Assembly: GCF_000313135.1 (NCBI RefSeq)
Contig: NW_004457538.1
Coordinates: 241,135-305,134, forward strand
Length of the DNA stretch: 64,000 nt
Origin: Acanthamoeba castellanii str. Neff
Taxonomy: Eukaryota > Discosea > Longamoebia > Acanthamoebidae
Direction of reading: 5' to 3'
The translations under genes and the position numbers were made by a program. The notes beneath the pieces were generated by a model. The model was not told the origin of the DNA and did not search any database. It worked only from the letters and a program-made list of their open reading frames with translations. Of the stretch, positions 1 through 10,732 are shown in pieces. Every line of letters begins with the position of its first letter. Positions within the stretch are counted from its first letter, which is position 1.

Positions 1-189
1 AGCTGGCGGAAGAGGCAAATGACAGATAAGCTCACGCCCAGAAACCATCAGGAGTAGCGAAGCGTGGGGAGCCGAACCTGCAGCATGACATGAGCGCCGG
101 GCCAACAGCCGAGAGCCGCCACTTCGGCCGCAGAATAGGCTGCGATCGATCGATTCCGTCCATCGTGCGTCAGGTCAGCCAGACGTGCA

Positions 190-2093
190 TCAAAGCTGCA
201 GCTTATCTGCTGAAGAGAGAGGGAGACCTTTGATGATGCCATAAGCTGGCTCAGACAGAAGAATCTTGACAGCCTGATCCACTGTATCCCTCACGCTCTA
301 CACACAACACATCACAATATATATAAATATATAAAAAAAATAGTGGCAATTAGCTACGATCCGAAGAAACGGGGTGGGACGCGCGTACGGAGGAGGCGTT
401 GGGGTGGATGAAAATGGGACAAACGCCGGACGAGCAGTCCGGCCACGCCTGCCACGGCGGATAGCCGTTGGGGCCGGGACCGATCACGCCGAGCGCGTTC
501 AACAGGGCTCCTACATTCCATTATTCCACACGCGCCACGTCAGTACCAAAATAAAAAATATCGAGCCAGCAGCTAATAATAATAGCCCGGGGGAGGTGCC
601 TGGTGAGATCTCGGTGCCGGTGGTATTGAGGAAGCCGTGGTCCGACGCAACGATGACGGTGCCGTTGGCGAGCAGGCCCATGCTGCCCCCACCACCAGCG
701 ATGTCAACACCCGCGATTGGCGTGATTGAAATCAAATACACACCGCGATATGAAAAAAAAAGTGTACCGGTCGAGCTTGGCGAGCATCTGGCCCAGCAGG
801 CTGTCGATCATCTTCAGCGTCTTGATGGCCTCGTTGCTCATGTATCCGTGAGCGTGTTCCGCCCCATCCTGCACGATTCATCAGAAACAAAAAAAGAACG
901 CCGCGGAATCGCGGGGGAGGAGCTGGTACGAGGTCGTTGAAGTGGAAAGCGAAGAGGTCGGGCGTCTTGTAGTCGAGGAACTCCATGGCGATAGCGGCTC
1001 GCTGCGGGTCCATCAGGAGACCGAACAGCGCCTGCGGGTTGGGCAGCACCTTCCTGGCAGCATACACCAACGACACACACCACACACACAACGCTCAGGC
1101 GCGATGTTTGGCCATTGCGGCTTGGTTGCGTGCGTCGAGGCGAGGAGTGAGGGCCGTACTTGATGGGTCCCTTAATGGTGTTCCAGAGCCACTTGGCCTC
1201 GTCGAGCGTGGACGGATCGTCGTCGTTGCCGGGGAACAGTGGGTCGAGAGGCGCGCCCACGGTCACTGGCCAGTCGATGCCCATCGCTGTGAGGCCTGCG
1301 CAAGCCCCAACCCCCCGTCAACCTTCGCGTGCGCGTGCGCGTGCGTGCGCGTGCGTGTGCGTGCCGAAAGCATACCGAGTTCCTGCGCGGCGTCGAAGAT
1401 GGTCTTGGCAGTGATGTCCTGCAGCCAGCAGCGTCAGGAGACCAAAAACACACAACTGCTTCCTCCAGCGATATGGAGGCACGTACCTGGTAGAAGTAGT
1501 GGTTGTTTCGGTTGGCGTCAAGCGGACCGAACACGTTGTTGTTCCAGATGCCATGCTTGGCCGGATTCACGCCCGTCACCATACTAGAAACGAATGTGTA
1601 CCAAGCAACGCCCAACCCGATCAGTAACATGCGCACACAACAACTACACAACTGCACAACAACACAACTACAGAACAACACCACAACACCACTCGTGCAT
1701 ACCTGGTGTGGGAGGGAAAGGTCACGGCGGGCCACACGGTCTGGGAGGCCGAGGCCAGGGTGCCGCCCTCGATGAGCCGGGTGAGGGTGGGCAGGCCCAG
1801 TGCCCGCGCCTGCTGCAGATAGTCCGTGCGCATGCCATCTCTTGCGAACACCCCCCCCCCCAATGTACAGTCAACAGACAGCACAGACTCTGCTGGCAGA
1901 GCCAGAGCCGGCAGAGCTGAACGAGGAAAGAAAGAAGAGGGCATTGTTTGGGGGGGAAGACGGAGGAGCGTTGGGGGTACATGGAGAAAAGGAAGACGGG
2001 ACCAGGCTTGGCGGCGTACGTGCACGCCACCAGCAGGACCACGAGCAGTGCCCCAGGGCAGAGCCGTGAGCTCGTGGTGTGCAGCTGGCACAT
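190..2093 (-). CDS. Type I phosphodiesterase / nucleotide pyrophosphatase (ENPP-like), secreted
   Basis: Ten exons join in frame: 2093-1981, 1840-1703, 1583-1487, 1418-1376, 1295-1160, 1053-930, 868-768, 682-600, 510-389 and 297-190, giving 354 aa. The start was chosen because it opens a hydrophobic signal peptide (GALLVVLLVACTYA). Seen: FSIDGMR with the first metal-binding Asp; AVTFPSHTSMVTG, the nucleophile-Thr motif of the alkaline-phosphatase superfamily; N-P-A-K-H-G-I; and VASDHGF with a late metal-binding Asp-His. Family knowledge: these enzymes cleave phosphodiester or pyrophosphate bonds outside the cell or in endomembranes. The order of motifs is canonical and the length is close to that of a lone catalytic domain. 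The intron after exon 8 appears to be GC-AG (AG|GCACCT). The substrate cannot be told from sequence. Confidence 0.85.
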
Positions 2094-2240
2094 CTTAATT
2101 TTATTTATTTTCACAAAAGAAAAGAGACGAGCAAAAAAGAAAAGGACAGGCGAATACCTGCCTTTTTTCTTGGATTTGTCTGGGACGGGCAAAAAAAACA
2201 AAAAGCAAAGGGCAACATTTGTCGAATACATCAGCATCAG

Positions 2241-4132
2241 ATGGAAACCCCCGTAGCCACCGTTCCTACCACAGAGGCTTCTGCCGCGGCTCCGGCCTCA
2301 GATGCGGCTGCCCAGGTTCCAGCTCCTGCTGCGGAACCCAAGAAGGATTGGTCCGATCTAGCTGAGGAGGAAGGTTAGACCCCGATCACAATGCTCGATT
2401 TGGATCGTGAATAGATCAAATGGAGATGGAGTAACATATTCCTCGGGTAACAGATGAGGAAAAGACGCCCATCAAGATCTCTGGCCTCGCGCCTGAGGAC
2501 ACCGATGCGAAGCTCGTGATCGACCAGTCGAACCCCGATTCGCCCCTCTACTCGGTTGGCTCGTTTGAGGACCTTAAGCTGCGCCCCGAGCTGCTCCAGG
2601 GCGTCTACGCCATGGGCTTCAACAAGCCCTCCAAGATCCAAGAGACCGCCCTCCCGCTCATTCTGGGCACCTACGGCCAGGCACAGAACCTCATCGCCCA
2701 GTCCCAGTCCGGCACAGGCAAGACGGCTGCCTTCTCGCTGGGCATGTTGAGCCGCGTTGACGAGTCGAAGAAGGTCACCCAGGTACAAATTCAACCACCA
2801 TTCCATTTTCTTGTGATTGTTTGGGAGTAATTAACGCTCATCATGCATGACCAACATCACAGTGCCTTTGCATCTGCCCCGCACGCGAGCTCGCCCGCCA
2901 GCTCTTTGAAGTAATCACTGAAATGGGCAAGTTTACCAACATCAAGACCTTCCTTGCCGTTAAGGATGGTACGTCTACTTCTTATCTCTCCACTCCCAGC
3001 GCGAGTCACGTACTGTTCTACGCCAGACGTAGAGATAAAAAGTCCTCGCTGACGTATTGTGCCACACATACACGACACACACCACGCTCTCTTTTTACTA
3101 TCAAACGCAGTGCCGAAGATGTCGCAGGGCTCCTTCCCGTACCAAATCGTCGTCGGCACGCCCGGTAAGATCACTGACTTGGTGAAGGCGAGAGTCATCA
3201 ACATGCGCGAGATCAAGATCTTCGTGCTCGACGAGGCCGACGCGATGCTCGATCAGCAGGGCCTCAAGGACCAGACCATGCGCGTGCACGCGTACGTGGC
3301 CCCGCTCGTCGTGTGTGTGTGTGTGTGTGTGTGTCATGCACAACCGCAGGACATGACTAATGACACACGACCTCTTCCTGGCTGTAGAATGCTGCCGCGC
3401 CAGTGCCAGGTCCTGCTGTTCTCGGCCACCTACGACGAGGAGGTGACGGCGTTCGCGCTGAAGACCGTCCCGCAGCCGAGGACCACCATGCGCCTGGAGA
3501 AGAGCCAGCTGACCGTCGACAAGATCGCGCAGTTCTACCTGCCCTGCAAGACCGACGAAAACAAGTTCACCATCCTCTCGGACATCTACGCCTACCTCAC
3601 CATCGGCCAGAGCATCATCTTCTGCCAGCGCAAGGACACGGCCGAGATGCTCGCCCGCAACATGAAGGCCGCCGGCCACACCGTGTCGCTCCTGCACGGC
3701 AACCTCGACACCAAGGAGCGCGATGCGGTCATCGACGAGTACAGGTTCGGCAAGACGCGCGTGCTGATCACGACCAACGTGCTGGCGCGCGGCATCGACA
3801 TCCTCCAGATCACGCTCGTCATCAACTACGACGTGCCCGTCGACAGGACCGGCCGGGCCGACTACGCCACCTACCTCCACCGCATCGGTCGCTCCGGTCG
3901 ATTCGGACGCTCGGGCATCGCCCTCAACTTCGTCTCCGACCAGCGGTCGCTCAACACCCTCAAGGACATCGAGCGCTACTTTGGCAAGTACGTAGTATTA
4001 CTCTTCTTTCTTCTTCTTCTTCTTCTTCTCGGTCTCATGAGCTGACGCTGATGCTCTCTGGTTAGGCCCATTGCTGAGTTCCCGCTCGACGATCTGCCCA
4101 AGCTCGACGCCATGCTGCGCGAGCTGAGCTAA
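2241..4132 (+). CDS. DEAD-box RNA helicase, DBP5/DDX19 type (mRNA export)
   Basis: Six exons (2241-2373, 2454-2782, 2863-2968, 3111-3291, 3388-3987, 4066-4132) give 471 aa. After an Ala/Pro-rich N-terminus come the Q-motif region (GFNKPSKIQ), motif I QSGTGKT, Ia PARELARQ, Ib VGTPGK, II DEAD, III SAT, IV SIIFCQ, V ARGID and VI HRIGRSGRFGR. The context VLDEADAMLDQQG and the end IERYFGK...EFPLDD fit DDX19/Dbp5, an ATP-dependent remodeller that strips export factors from mRNPs at the cytoplasmic face of the nuclear pore (established for the family). Motif Ia has Ala where most DEAD-box proteins have Thr. An eIF4A-type assignment is less likely because of the N-terminal extension and the Dbp5-type motif II context. 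Confidence 0.9.
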
Positions 4133-5634
4133 ACGCCCCCCCCCATCAAATGGGCGCTGGAGGGGGCGGGAGGTCGCCCGTGGGCCAAACACACACAACC
4201 CCCTAAATTATACGGAAGAAACGAGGGCGACGAAGAAGGCTCGACCCACTTCGCAAGCATCGCTTCACGAACAGTCGTCGTGCTGCTCGCGCAACGCCCG
4301 CGCCTTCAACTTCGTTTTTCAACTTCCCACCCCACATCGCCATCATCCTCCCAGTCGAATCATCACCATCATCGTCGTCATCGGGCAAGGCCGAATTGTC
4401 ACCCTCTTCACCCGAAATTACTCTCTACACCTCCTTCCTCCTCCTCCTCTTCATCTCATCACACCATCATCGTCGCGACCACCATCACACTTCGACGAAG
4501 CCGCCTCCTTTCTCGCGACGCCGAATGTCGTGGTTCGTCACCGGCCACACAACGAGCCCAGACCCGTGGTGACCTTCAAGCGCGACCACCACCTCCTCGT
4601 CGTCGTCCGACGCCGCGAAGGACCCCACACCAAATTTTCCCCAGCCTGGGACCTCGAGACCCGAATTCATTCTCTCCTTCGTTCCCGCCACGACCGATGA
4701 TGCCCGTTGCATTCGTTGGTGGACCACCACCACCTGCCCACTGGCCCTCGCCCTCATCCCAGCGCCGACCCCCAATAAACCTGTTCACCCCCTCCACGCC
4801 GTCTTCTCCTTCACAGCTTGGCCAGGTCGCGCAGCCTGGCCTAGGTGGTGTCATCGGGTGCGACGCCGGCCTGGTGCGTCTTGGCTGCCACACGCTGGCC
4901 TCGTGCTGCGTCGCCGACGCCGATGCAGAGCCCGAGCAGCGTGTCGACGCTCTTGGCCGTGAGGCGGTCGTGCTTCAGCGCCGAAGTGGGCTGGCGCGCT
5001 GCGAGCGCGAGAGAGATGAGGTGATCTTGGCGAACCAGCGCTCTGCTGCGGGCTCGCCGGGGGTGCGAGCTTCGGCGGTTTTGGTGGTGTTGCGGCGCCG
5101 TTGCCGGCGAGGGCGGTGGTCTGGTCGCAGGTGCGCGGGTGGCGGTGGTGGAAAACAAGGCCTCGAAGGGCACCAGCCGGACTCGCAGCCTCTGGTGGGG
5201 CCAAGAAGTGTGAGCCGCGAGCACCGGGACGCTGGCATCGCGAGCGAAAGCTTGCCCCTTTCTTAATAAACAAAAGCGCAAGACTGCGATCTGGCTAATG
5301 GAAAGCCCTGGCGCGTGGTCGCAACAAGGGGCGACTCATAGTGATGTGGAGGTTACGGAGGCGGGGTGGAGCAGGCCGTGGCCCACGCCGCGGCGGCAGT
5401 TGTGGAAGATGAGACCGGACGATATGAAGCCGCCCTTGAGCAATACCTCGCCGCCGCGTCCTCCTGCACGCCAGCCTCGGTCGCTCCCCCAGCCCTGGAC
5501 ACGTCAGTCCTATTTGTTGGAATGTGCGCCGAATTTACGGGAATTGGAACAAGGATGGCACCAGACGAAAAAAAACACTCGGACAACAAGAGCCACTACA
5601 CAAGACAACAAAAAAGAAGAAAGAGCTGCAGTAG
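4133..5634. other. Ambiguous 1.5-kb region between DBP5 and the acyltransferase
   Basis: The first part (about 4210-4800) is pyrimidine-rich and low in complexity, resembling UTR or promoter DNA. From about 4850 to 5280 both strands are open. On the minus strand, 5281 down to 4848 reads as a 146-aa frame whose last part (about 4990-4860, ALKHDRLTAKSVDTLL...) has almost only G/C third positions, which is a coding signature here. On the plus strand a frame from 4280 ends at 5266, next to an AATAAA at 5265-5270. I recognise no domain in either and cannot choose between them. Confidence 0.35.
5340..5500 (+). CDS. MIT-domain-like exon, parent gene unresolved
   Basis: The plus strand reads VEQAVAHAAAAVVEDE then TGRYEAALEQYLAAAS. 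This is the pattern of a MIT domain (Ala-rich helix, acidic linker with Gly, then Y-E-A-A-L-x-x-Y), a three-helix module found in VPS4, spastin and related ESCRT or trafficking proteins. Third positions are G/C-rich as in neighbouring exons. The frame is blocked by a TGA just upstream. A possible first exon from ATG 5298 is one frame off, so either a short intron, a frameshift or a gene remnant lies here. It sits only about 130 bp before the acyltransferase start and may belong to another transcript. Confidence 0.4.
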
Positions 5635-8541
5635 ATGGATGAGTCGGAGAAGAGCAGCAATGAGTTGGTGAAGGCGCTGCAGAACAAGAGGAGGCGTAGT
5701 GTATCGCTAACGAGTGGCAAGGGGCAGAAGGCACCCGCCCTCAACCCCTTCGTCAACGAAACTCGCTGCCTCACCCCCTACGAGTACTTCAAGGTTTGCC
5801 CTCAACAACACGGCAGCACAACCAACTTTTATTTTCTATTTTGAACAGACAATGCAGGAAAAAAATAATATAAAATAACAATCAAAAATAACTATAAAAA
5901 CAATACGCTGGTTCGGTGTTAGCTCACAGCTTTGTGAATGGCCAGCTCGTTGTCTGCGGCGTGCTGTTGTTTCCCTTGCGGGCGCTGAGCCTTATCCTGC
6001 TTATCCTCTTCTCGTACCCGTTCGCCAAGATCGCCCTCCTCGGGCTCTCTCGCAAGGTGCTGTCGCAAGACTCGACTGCTCTTGCCAATGCACGGTCCAG
6101 CGTGGACTGACAGAGGTGTGGTGCTGATTGATTGTACGGCCGTGTGATTGTGATCGCAGGAGCTGCAGGAGCGGCCCTTGGTCGGATGGCGCAAGATGAT
6201 GCTGTTGGAGCTGCGGTACACCAAATGCATTTCTATATATATATTTGCACAAGAAACCTCTCTACGCGTGTACTGACTGGCCCTTGCCACGTGCACAGCT
6301 GGGCCTGCCGACTGTTACTGCACTGTGTGGGATTCCATTGGGTCAGGACCAAAGGCCATCCTTCTTATGAGGCGCCCATCGTGGTGTGCAACCATCCTTC
6401 CATCGTCGAGCACTTCTGGTACTGCTCCCACACAGTGTGCACCACCGTGCGAGTGCCGCTACGTTTCTTTTCTTTTTTCTTATTTCTTATTTCTTTCTTG
6501 CTTTGCGTGTAGGCTGGTGCATGTTTTTAGCCCCTCGGTCGTGGCCAAGGACAGCTTGGCCAAGCTCCCTGTACTGGGCACCTTCCTCAAGGCGTTCCAG
6601 TTGATCTTTGTGAGCAGGTAGCCCTTCAACTTGCTTTCTTCTTCTTCTTCTTCTCCCAAGCCAACTCCCGTCGTGTCGGCAGGGATTCGCCCACGTCACG
6701 CAAGGATACGGCGGACACGATTCTCGCCCGGGCCAAGACCCACTGCGAGGCGAAGGGAGTCGATACGTGGCCGCAGGTGATGCTCTTCCCCGAGGGCACC
6801 AACTCCAGCTCGCGTGGCATCATCAGCTTCCGCTTGGGCGCCTTCACCCCGGGTAACAACGACACACACTCGAGAGTCTGCAGTTGCTGACGTGTGCCAT
6901 TTGTGTGGCTTGCCCGTATTTGCAGGGCTGCCCATTCAGCCGGTGGTGGTTCGGTATCCGTTCAAGTACCACGACGTGTCCGCCTCGGATCCCGCACTCC
7001 CCACACTCTGGTTGCTCTTCCGCACCATGTGCCAGGTTTGTGCCGCCGCCGCACACATGACCAACGACACGCACACGACACGACACGACATGAATTGCGC
7101 GCCCCTAACAGTGCAGATCGCGATGAAATCCGCGGGAACTGCAGTTCTACAACCGCATGGAGGTGCAGTACCTGCCGGTCTACTACCCGAGCGACGAGGA
7201 GAAGAGCGACCCCAAGCTGTTCGCCAACAACGTGCGCCAGGTCATGGCCCGGGCATTGGGCGTGCCCACCACCGAACACGCCTACGAAGACGTCATGCTT
7301 CAGGGCGAGGTGCGGAGTTGGTGGGAGGGGGGAGGCTGTCTCAATGATGCGCTGACGTGGCAATGATTGGGCGCAAAAGGCGGTGAAGAAGCACTTCCCG
7401 GCGCCCATGGTGCTGCTCGAGGCCGGACGCATCCACGAGGCCTTCGATTTCGTTGACCTGTCTCGCGCCAACCTCCTCAAGTACTTCGAAAAAGTACTGC
7501 GCCCTCCTTTACTCGTTTTTCGCCTGGCCCTACTCCTACTCACCATAGCGACACACGCGGCACACGACACACACGACACACGCCCATCTCGCTCGTACAG
7601 TTCATGGAAATGGACGCCGATCACTCGGGGGAAATCACCTACCCCGAATTCGTGCAGTACGCGCCCCCCACAAACCCCTCAACCCTAGCGACCGCCGAGG
7701 GGTTGACTCAATCGGCCACAAGTGAGCGGTTGTGTTTGTGATTGCTGATGCGCACCACCACCATCGCGTACAGAGTGCTGGGGCTTCCCGATACGCCCTA
7801 CACGCAGAACCTGTTCCATCTCCTCGACGTGGACGAGAGCGGCAGCATCGACTTCCGCGAGTTTATCACCGGTACGCTCACCAGCGCTAGCAATATAGGA
7901 TCGATCATCTTTGATTACAGTGGACCAACAACAAACAATAGCAACGTATTCGAAACGGTTGTTAACCCGACCTCTCAACAAACGGTGGCGTTGGTGTGTG
8001 TGCCAGGGCTGGCAATGCTGGACAAGAGCACATCGGAGGAGACCCTGCGGTTCGTGTTTGACATATTCGACGTCAACAAGGACGGCAAGATCTACCGCAA
8101 CCAACTCGGGTGCGTGTGCCCCCCTCCCCCCACACGCTCGTCGTGTCACGAACGCGCGCGTTGCTCACCCACACCCCAAACCCACCAATCAATCCAGGTC
8201 CATCCTGCGCACCGCCTTCCCGGCCCTCACGGAGGAACAGATCGACGATCTGTTCGCGCGAGTGGATGTCAAGGGATACGGCGCCATCACCTACGGTACC
8301 GCCTTCCCTTTTCTCTCTTTTCTCTCTCTTCTCTCTCTTCTTTCCTTGCTTGCGCCTTCCGCGCCATGTCACTCACACGCCGGCCCGGGCGCCAATGTCG
8401 CCGCCAGACGAGTTCGTGGAGTTCGCGGGCAAGAATCCAGAGTACGTGCGTCTGTTGCTCGACGTGAGGAAAGAACGGCAGAAGCAGGAGAAGCAGCAGG
8501 TTCAAGCCGCCTCCACACCACAGTCCAAGAAGAACGACTAA
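5635..8541 (+). CDS. Lysophospholipid acyltransferase with EF-hands (LPCAT1/2-like)
   Basis: Fourteen exons (first 5635-5793, last 8408-8541) sum to 532 aa in frame. Order: cytosolic N-terminus ending PFVNETRCLTPYEYFK; a hydrophobic membrane segment from exon 2 (LVVCGVLLFPLRALSLILL); the acyltransferase domain with CNHPSIVEHFW (motif I), the segment before RDSPTSRKDT, FPEGTNSSSRG (motif III) and GLPIQPVVVRY (motif IV); then four EF-hand loops. Loops 1 and 2 (DADHSGEITYPE, DVDESGSIDFRE) look calcium-competent; loop 3 ends in Gln and loop 4 is degenerate. Family role: re-acylation of lysophosphatidylcholine or lyso-PAF at the ER. Motif I is H-x4-E rather than H-x4-D. An AATAAA follows the stop. 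Confidence 0.88.
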
Positions 8542-8612
8542 ATATTACCCTTATCCTATCAAGACGACACACATTGAGACTCTGCTTCACCGAACCCTTG
8601 TGCAGGTCCCAC

Positions 8613-8618
8613 AATAAA
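8613..8618 (+). promoter_or_regulatory. Polyadenylation signal AATAAA of the acyltransferase gene
   Basis: A perfect AATAAA lies 72 bases after the stop codon of the upstream acyltransferase gene, a plausible distance for its 3' UTR. Confidence 0.55.
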
Positions 8619-8707
8619 CGGAAGAGCTGAATCCAGTTACCCACAAAGGCGTTGTCTGCGCAGGTTGAGGGCAGAGGTGCTCCAATGCTTCAAGTGGAGG
8701 ACATCCC

Positions 8708-8819
8708 GACAGCCGGACCTTTACCACTCACGATGGCGAACCAGGTTCGACTCCTGGCCGCTCCAATTAATTTGACTGGGGCGGTGGTGTAACGGCAACA
8801 CGCCATGGACCGGTCTGTC
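8708..8819 (+). tRNA. tRNA-like locus with permuted halves (3' half before 5' half), identity unknown
   Basis: Upstream piece: a T arm at 8741-8757 (CCAGG, loop TTCGACT, CCTGG) with a perfect B-box GGTTCGACTCC, then acceptor strand CCGCTCC (8758-8764) and A at 8765. After a 12-nt spacer comes acceptor strand GGGGCGG (8778-8784), TG, and a D arm GTGT-AACGGCA-ACAC (8787-8801) with an A-box-like TGGTGTAACGG. GGGGCGG pairs with CCGCTCC over 7 bp (one G-U). CGCCAT (8801-8806) pairs perfectly with ATGGCG (8733-8738) as an anticodon stem. The outer flanks GACAGCCGG (8708-8716) and CCGGTCTGTC (8810-8819) also pair over 9 bp with one bulged base. The anticodon loop and splice points could not be placed with a U33, so the amino acid is unknown. 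GGGGCGG could instead pair with TTGCCCC just downstream, but no T arm is there. A chance pair of tRNA fragments is the rival explanation. Confidence 0.4.
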
Positions 8820-8947
8820 ATCCACGCCTCCGGCAATCCCGCATAAAGATTGCCCCAAGTGAACATCTCATCAACCATGCAGAAACTGTGTTCGCTTGGG
8901 GTGCGCGGGAGGCGTGGCCCGTCCTCTCACATAGCTCCATCACCTCC

Positions 8948-8958
8948 TTTTTCTTTTT
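8948..8958 (+). terminator. Candidate RNA polymerase III terminator (two T5 runs)
   Basis: Two runs of five T separated by one C lie about 130 bases after the tRNA-like 5' half. Oligo-T on the non-template strand stops RNA polymerase III. This supports the adjacent locus being a Pol III unit, but T runs are common enough that it is not proof. Confidence 0.3.
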
Positions 8959-9123
8959 AACGTTGCTTGCTTGTATGATACCAGTATGTTACACGGTAAC
9001 AACACAGAAAGAGTAAGTAAGCTGGGCAAAATGCACGCGTTGTTGAAAATGAAGAACGAAAACGCGGACAAAGAGGTCACCACCACCACATGGCCGTGGT
9101 GGCGAGCAGGAGCATCATCCTCA

Positions 9124-10482
9124 TCAGCCTCGGCTGCCCTGACGGGCCGACTTACCCGGGCGCTTGCCTCCTGCTCCGCCGCCACCTCTGCTACCGCCTC
9201 GGCCTCCTCGGCCACCGCGGCCACCTCGGCCACCTCTGCTACCGCCTCTGCCCCTGCTCGCCGTTAACGTGTCGGCACGCGTTAGCCCAATGGGTGCGCA
9301 AAAGGGGGCGCGTTGCGTGTGTGTCGTGCGTCGTGTGGTGCTGAAGTGGCACTTCGCACCTGGGGGCGCCTCGCCCGAACCCGCCAGACATGTCGGCTGT
9401 CGACTCGGCGGTGTTCCGCTTGCTGCCGCGCTTCTTGCCGCCGAATCCGAACTTCTGGTCCTTGGCCTGCCTCTTGCGCGACTGGTTGGGCGCCGGCGAG
9501 TCGGCCTTGCGCTTCTTGGACACCTTGTTCTCGGCCTCATCGAGAATGCCCACGTCAAAGTCCTCGCCTGCGCCGCCGGCATCGCCGCCGCCCGACTGCT
9601 TCCGGTCCTGCCGCCACTTCTTGACGGCGTCGAGCTGGACCTTCTTGCTCTGCTGCTTCTCCTCCGTCCGCTTCCTCTGCACCTCCTTGCCGTACTTCTT
9701 GATCTCTCGCTGCTTGCGCTTCTCCACCGACGCCTCGAGCTGCGTCTTCTCGGCCAGCAGCTTGGCTCGCACCTACACATCCGATGTGAACCACAACCGC
9801 ACACGCACACGCACATCCGCAGTTTAGCTTCGCACGCAAGGCCTCAAGGTGCGACAAGCAATGACGGCGAGCTGACCTTCTGCATGTGTTCGTCGCTCTT
9901 GAGCATCTCGGCAAAGAAGTCATCGGGTCGGCGCCACACGAAGCCCTGCTCCTCGAACGCCTCGATGGCTCGGCCCACAGACTGCATCGCCTGCGCATAA
10001 CTGAAGAGAGCAGATAAATGTTAGTTTTAATTGATTTTAATTCTCTTTTTGTTTATTCGATTATATTTCTAAATTGCAACGGAAAATGAACCACGATTTG
10101 AGTAGAATCGGCGATTTGTGAAAATTGCGAGAGAAACGTACAAGGCAGCCTCACGAGCGAGATCGTCGTTGACAGACGCCATGGTGATGCGATCGGGGGT
10201 GATGATCTCGAGGCGTTCGAGCCAGGGCAGGGAACGGCCGCTGCCAAGCACGATGTCCTCGTATCGGCTCATCAGGCCATCGACGTCGTTGATTTGCGGG
10301 GGACCCTCCTCCCGAGCCGGTGTGCCGTCCTCTCCCTCCTCTCCATTTTCTTCCGCGACCATCTCCTCTTCCACTACTTCTTGCTCCTCATCTTCTTGGA
10401 TCTCCTCCTCGACCACCTTTTTGGACGGCTCCGGCACAGCGCCGGCGGGTGCCCTTTGTCGCTTCTTCTTGATCATGGACAT
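9124..10482 (-). CDS. rRNA-processing protein EBP2 homologue with Gly-Arg tail
   Basis: Four exons (10482-10142, 10000-9877, 9772-9360, 9253-9124) give 335 aa. After a basic start and an acidic stretch (EEEIQEDEEQEVVEEE) comes the conserved EBP2 core: LPWLERLEIITPD, EAAFYAQAM, RRPDDFFAEMLKSDEHM, MQKVRAKLLAEK and a Lys-rich coiled coil with EIKKYGKEVQ and KFGFGGKKRGSKRNT. Family role: nucleolar 60S ribosomal-subunit assembly and 27S pre-rRNA processing. The last exon adds about 40 residues of RGG/GGRGG repeats, a glycine-arginine-rich tail typical of other nucleolar proteins (fibrillarin, nucleolin) rather than of yeast or human EBP2. Start: MSMIKKK; a second ATG two codons later is equally possible. 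Confidence 0.88.
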
Positions 10483-10732
10483 GCTGAATTAAATAATAAA
10501 AATGAGCTGCGAACGCAGATGAGAGATGAAGAGACAAGCCTTCGATCGGAGCCCGGGCACAGCTGTGCTGTTTTGTCCGGCAAACTTTCCTTTTCTTCTT
10601 TTTTTCGTCGAGGCCAGGAAAATGTGAAAGAAAAAGGGCTGGAAATGAAAAACGTGTCACCCTTTGCGCCACTCGTTGTTCGGTGCCTTGCCAAGTGAGT
10701 CGGCCAGGCTTGGTTGCGCGCACGCAGTCGAG

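Noticed and set aside
1..189. Continuation of the phosphodiesterase gene to the window start
   Set aside because: The in-frame stop TGA at 190-192 ends a consistent ten-exon chain. The remaining frame has no family match.
3101..3880. Long minus-strand frame opposite the DBP5 gene
   Set aside because: Antisense shadow; the plus strand has all DEAD-box motifs.
4280..5266. 328-residue plus-strand frame ending beside AATAAA
   Set aside because: Ser/His/Pro low complexity in the first half and Arg/Gly shadow-like in the second. Kept only as an ambiguous region, not as a gene.
8778..8856. Ordinary tRNA running from GGGGCGG to TTGCCCC
   Set aside because: The acceptor could pair, but no T arm with TTCRA and no acceptable anticodon arm lie between. 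It has only a CAATC/GATTG hairpin.
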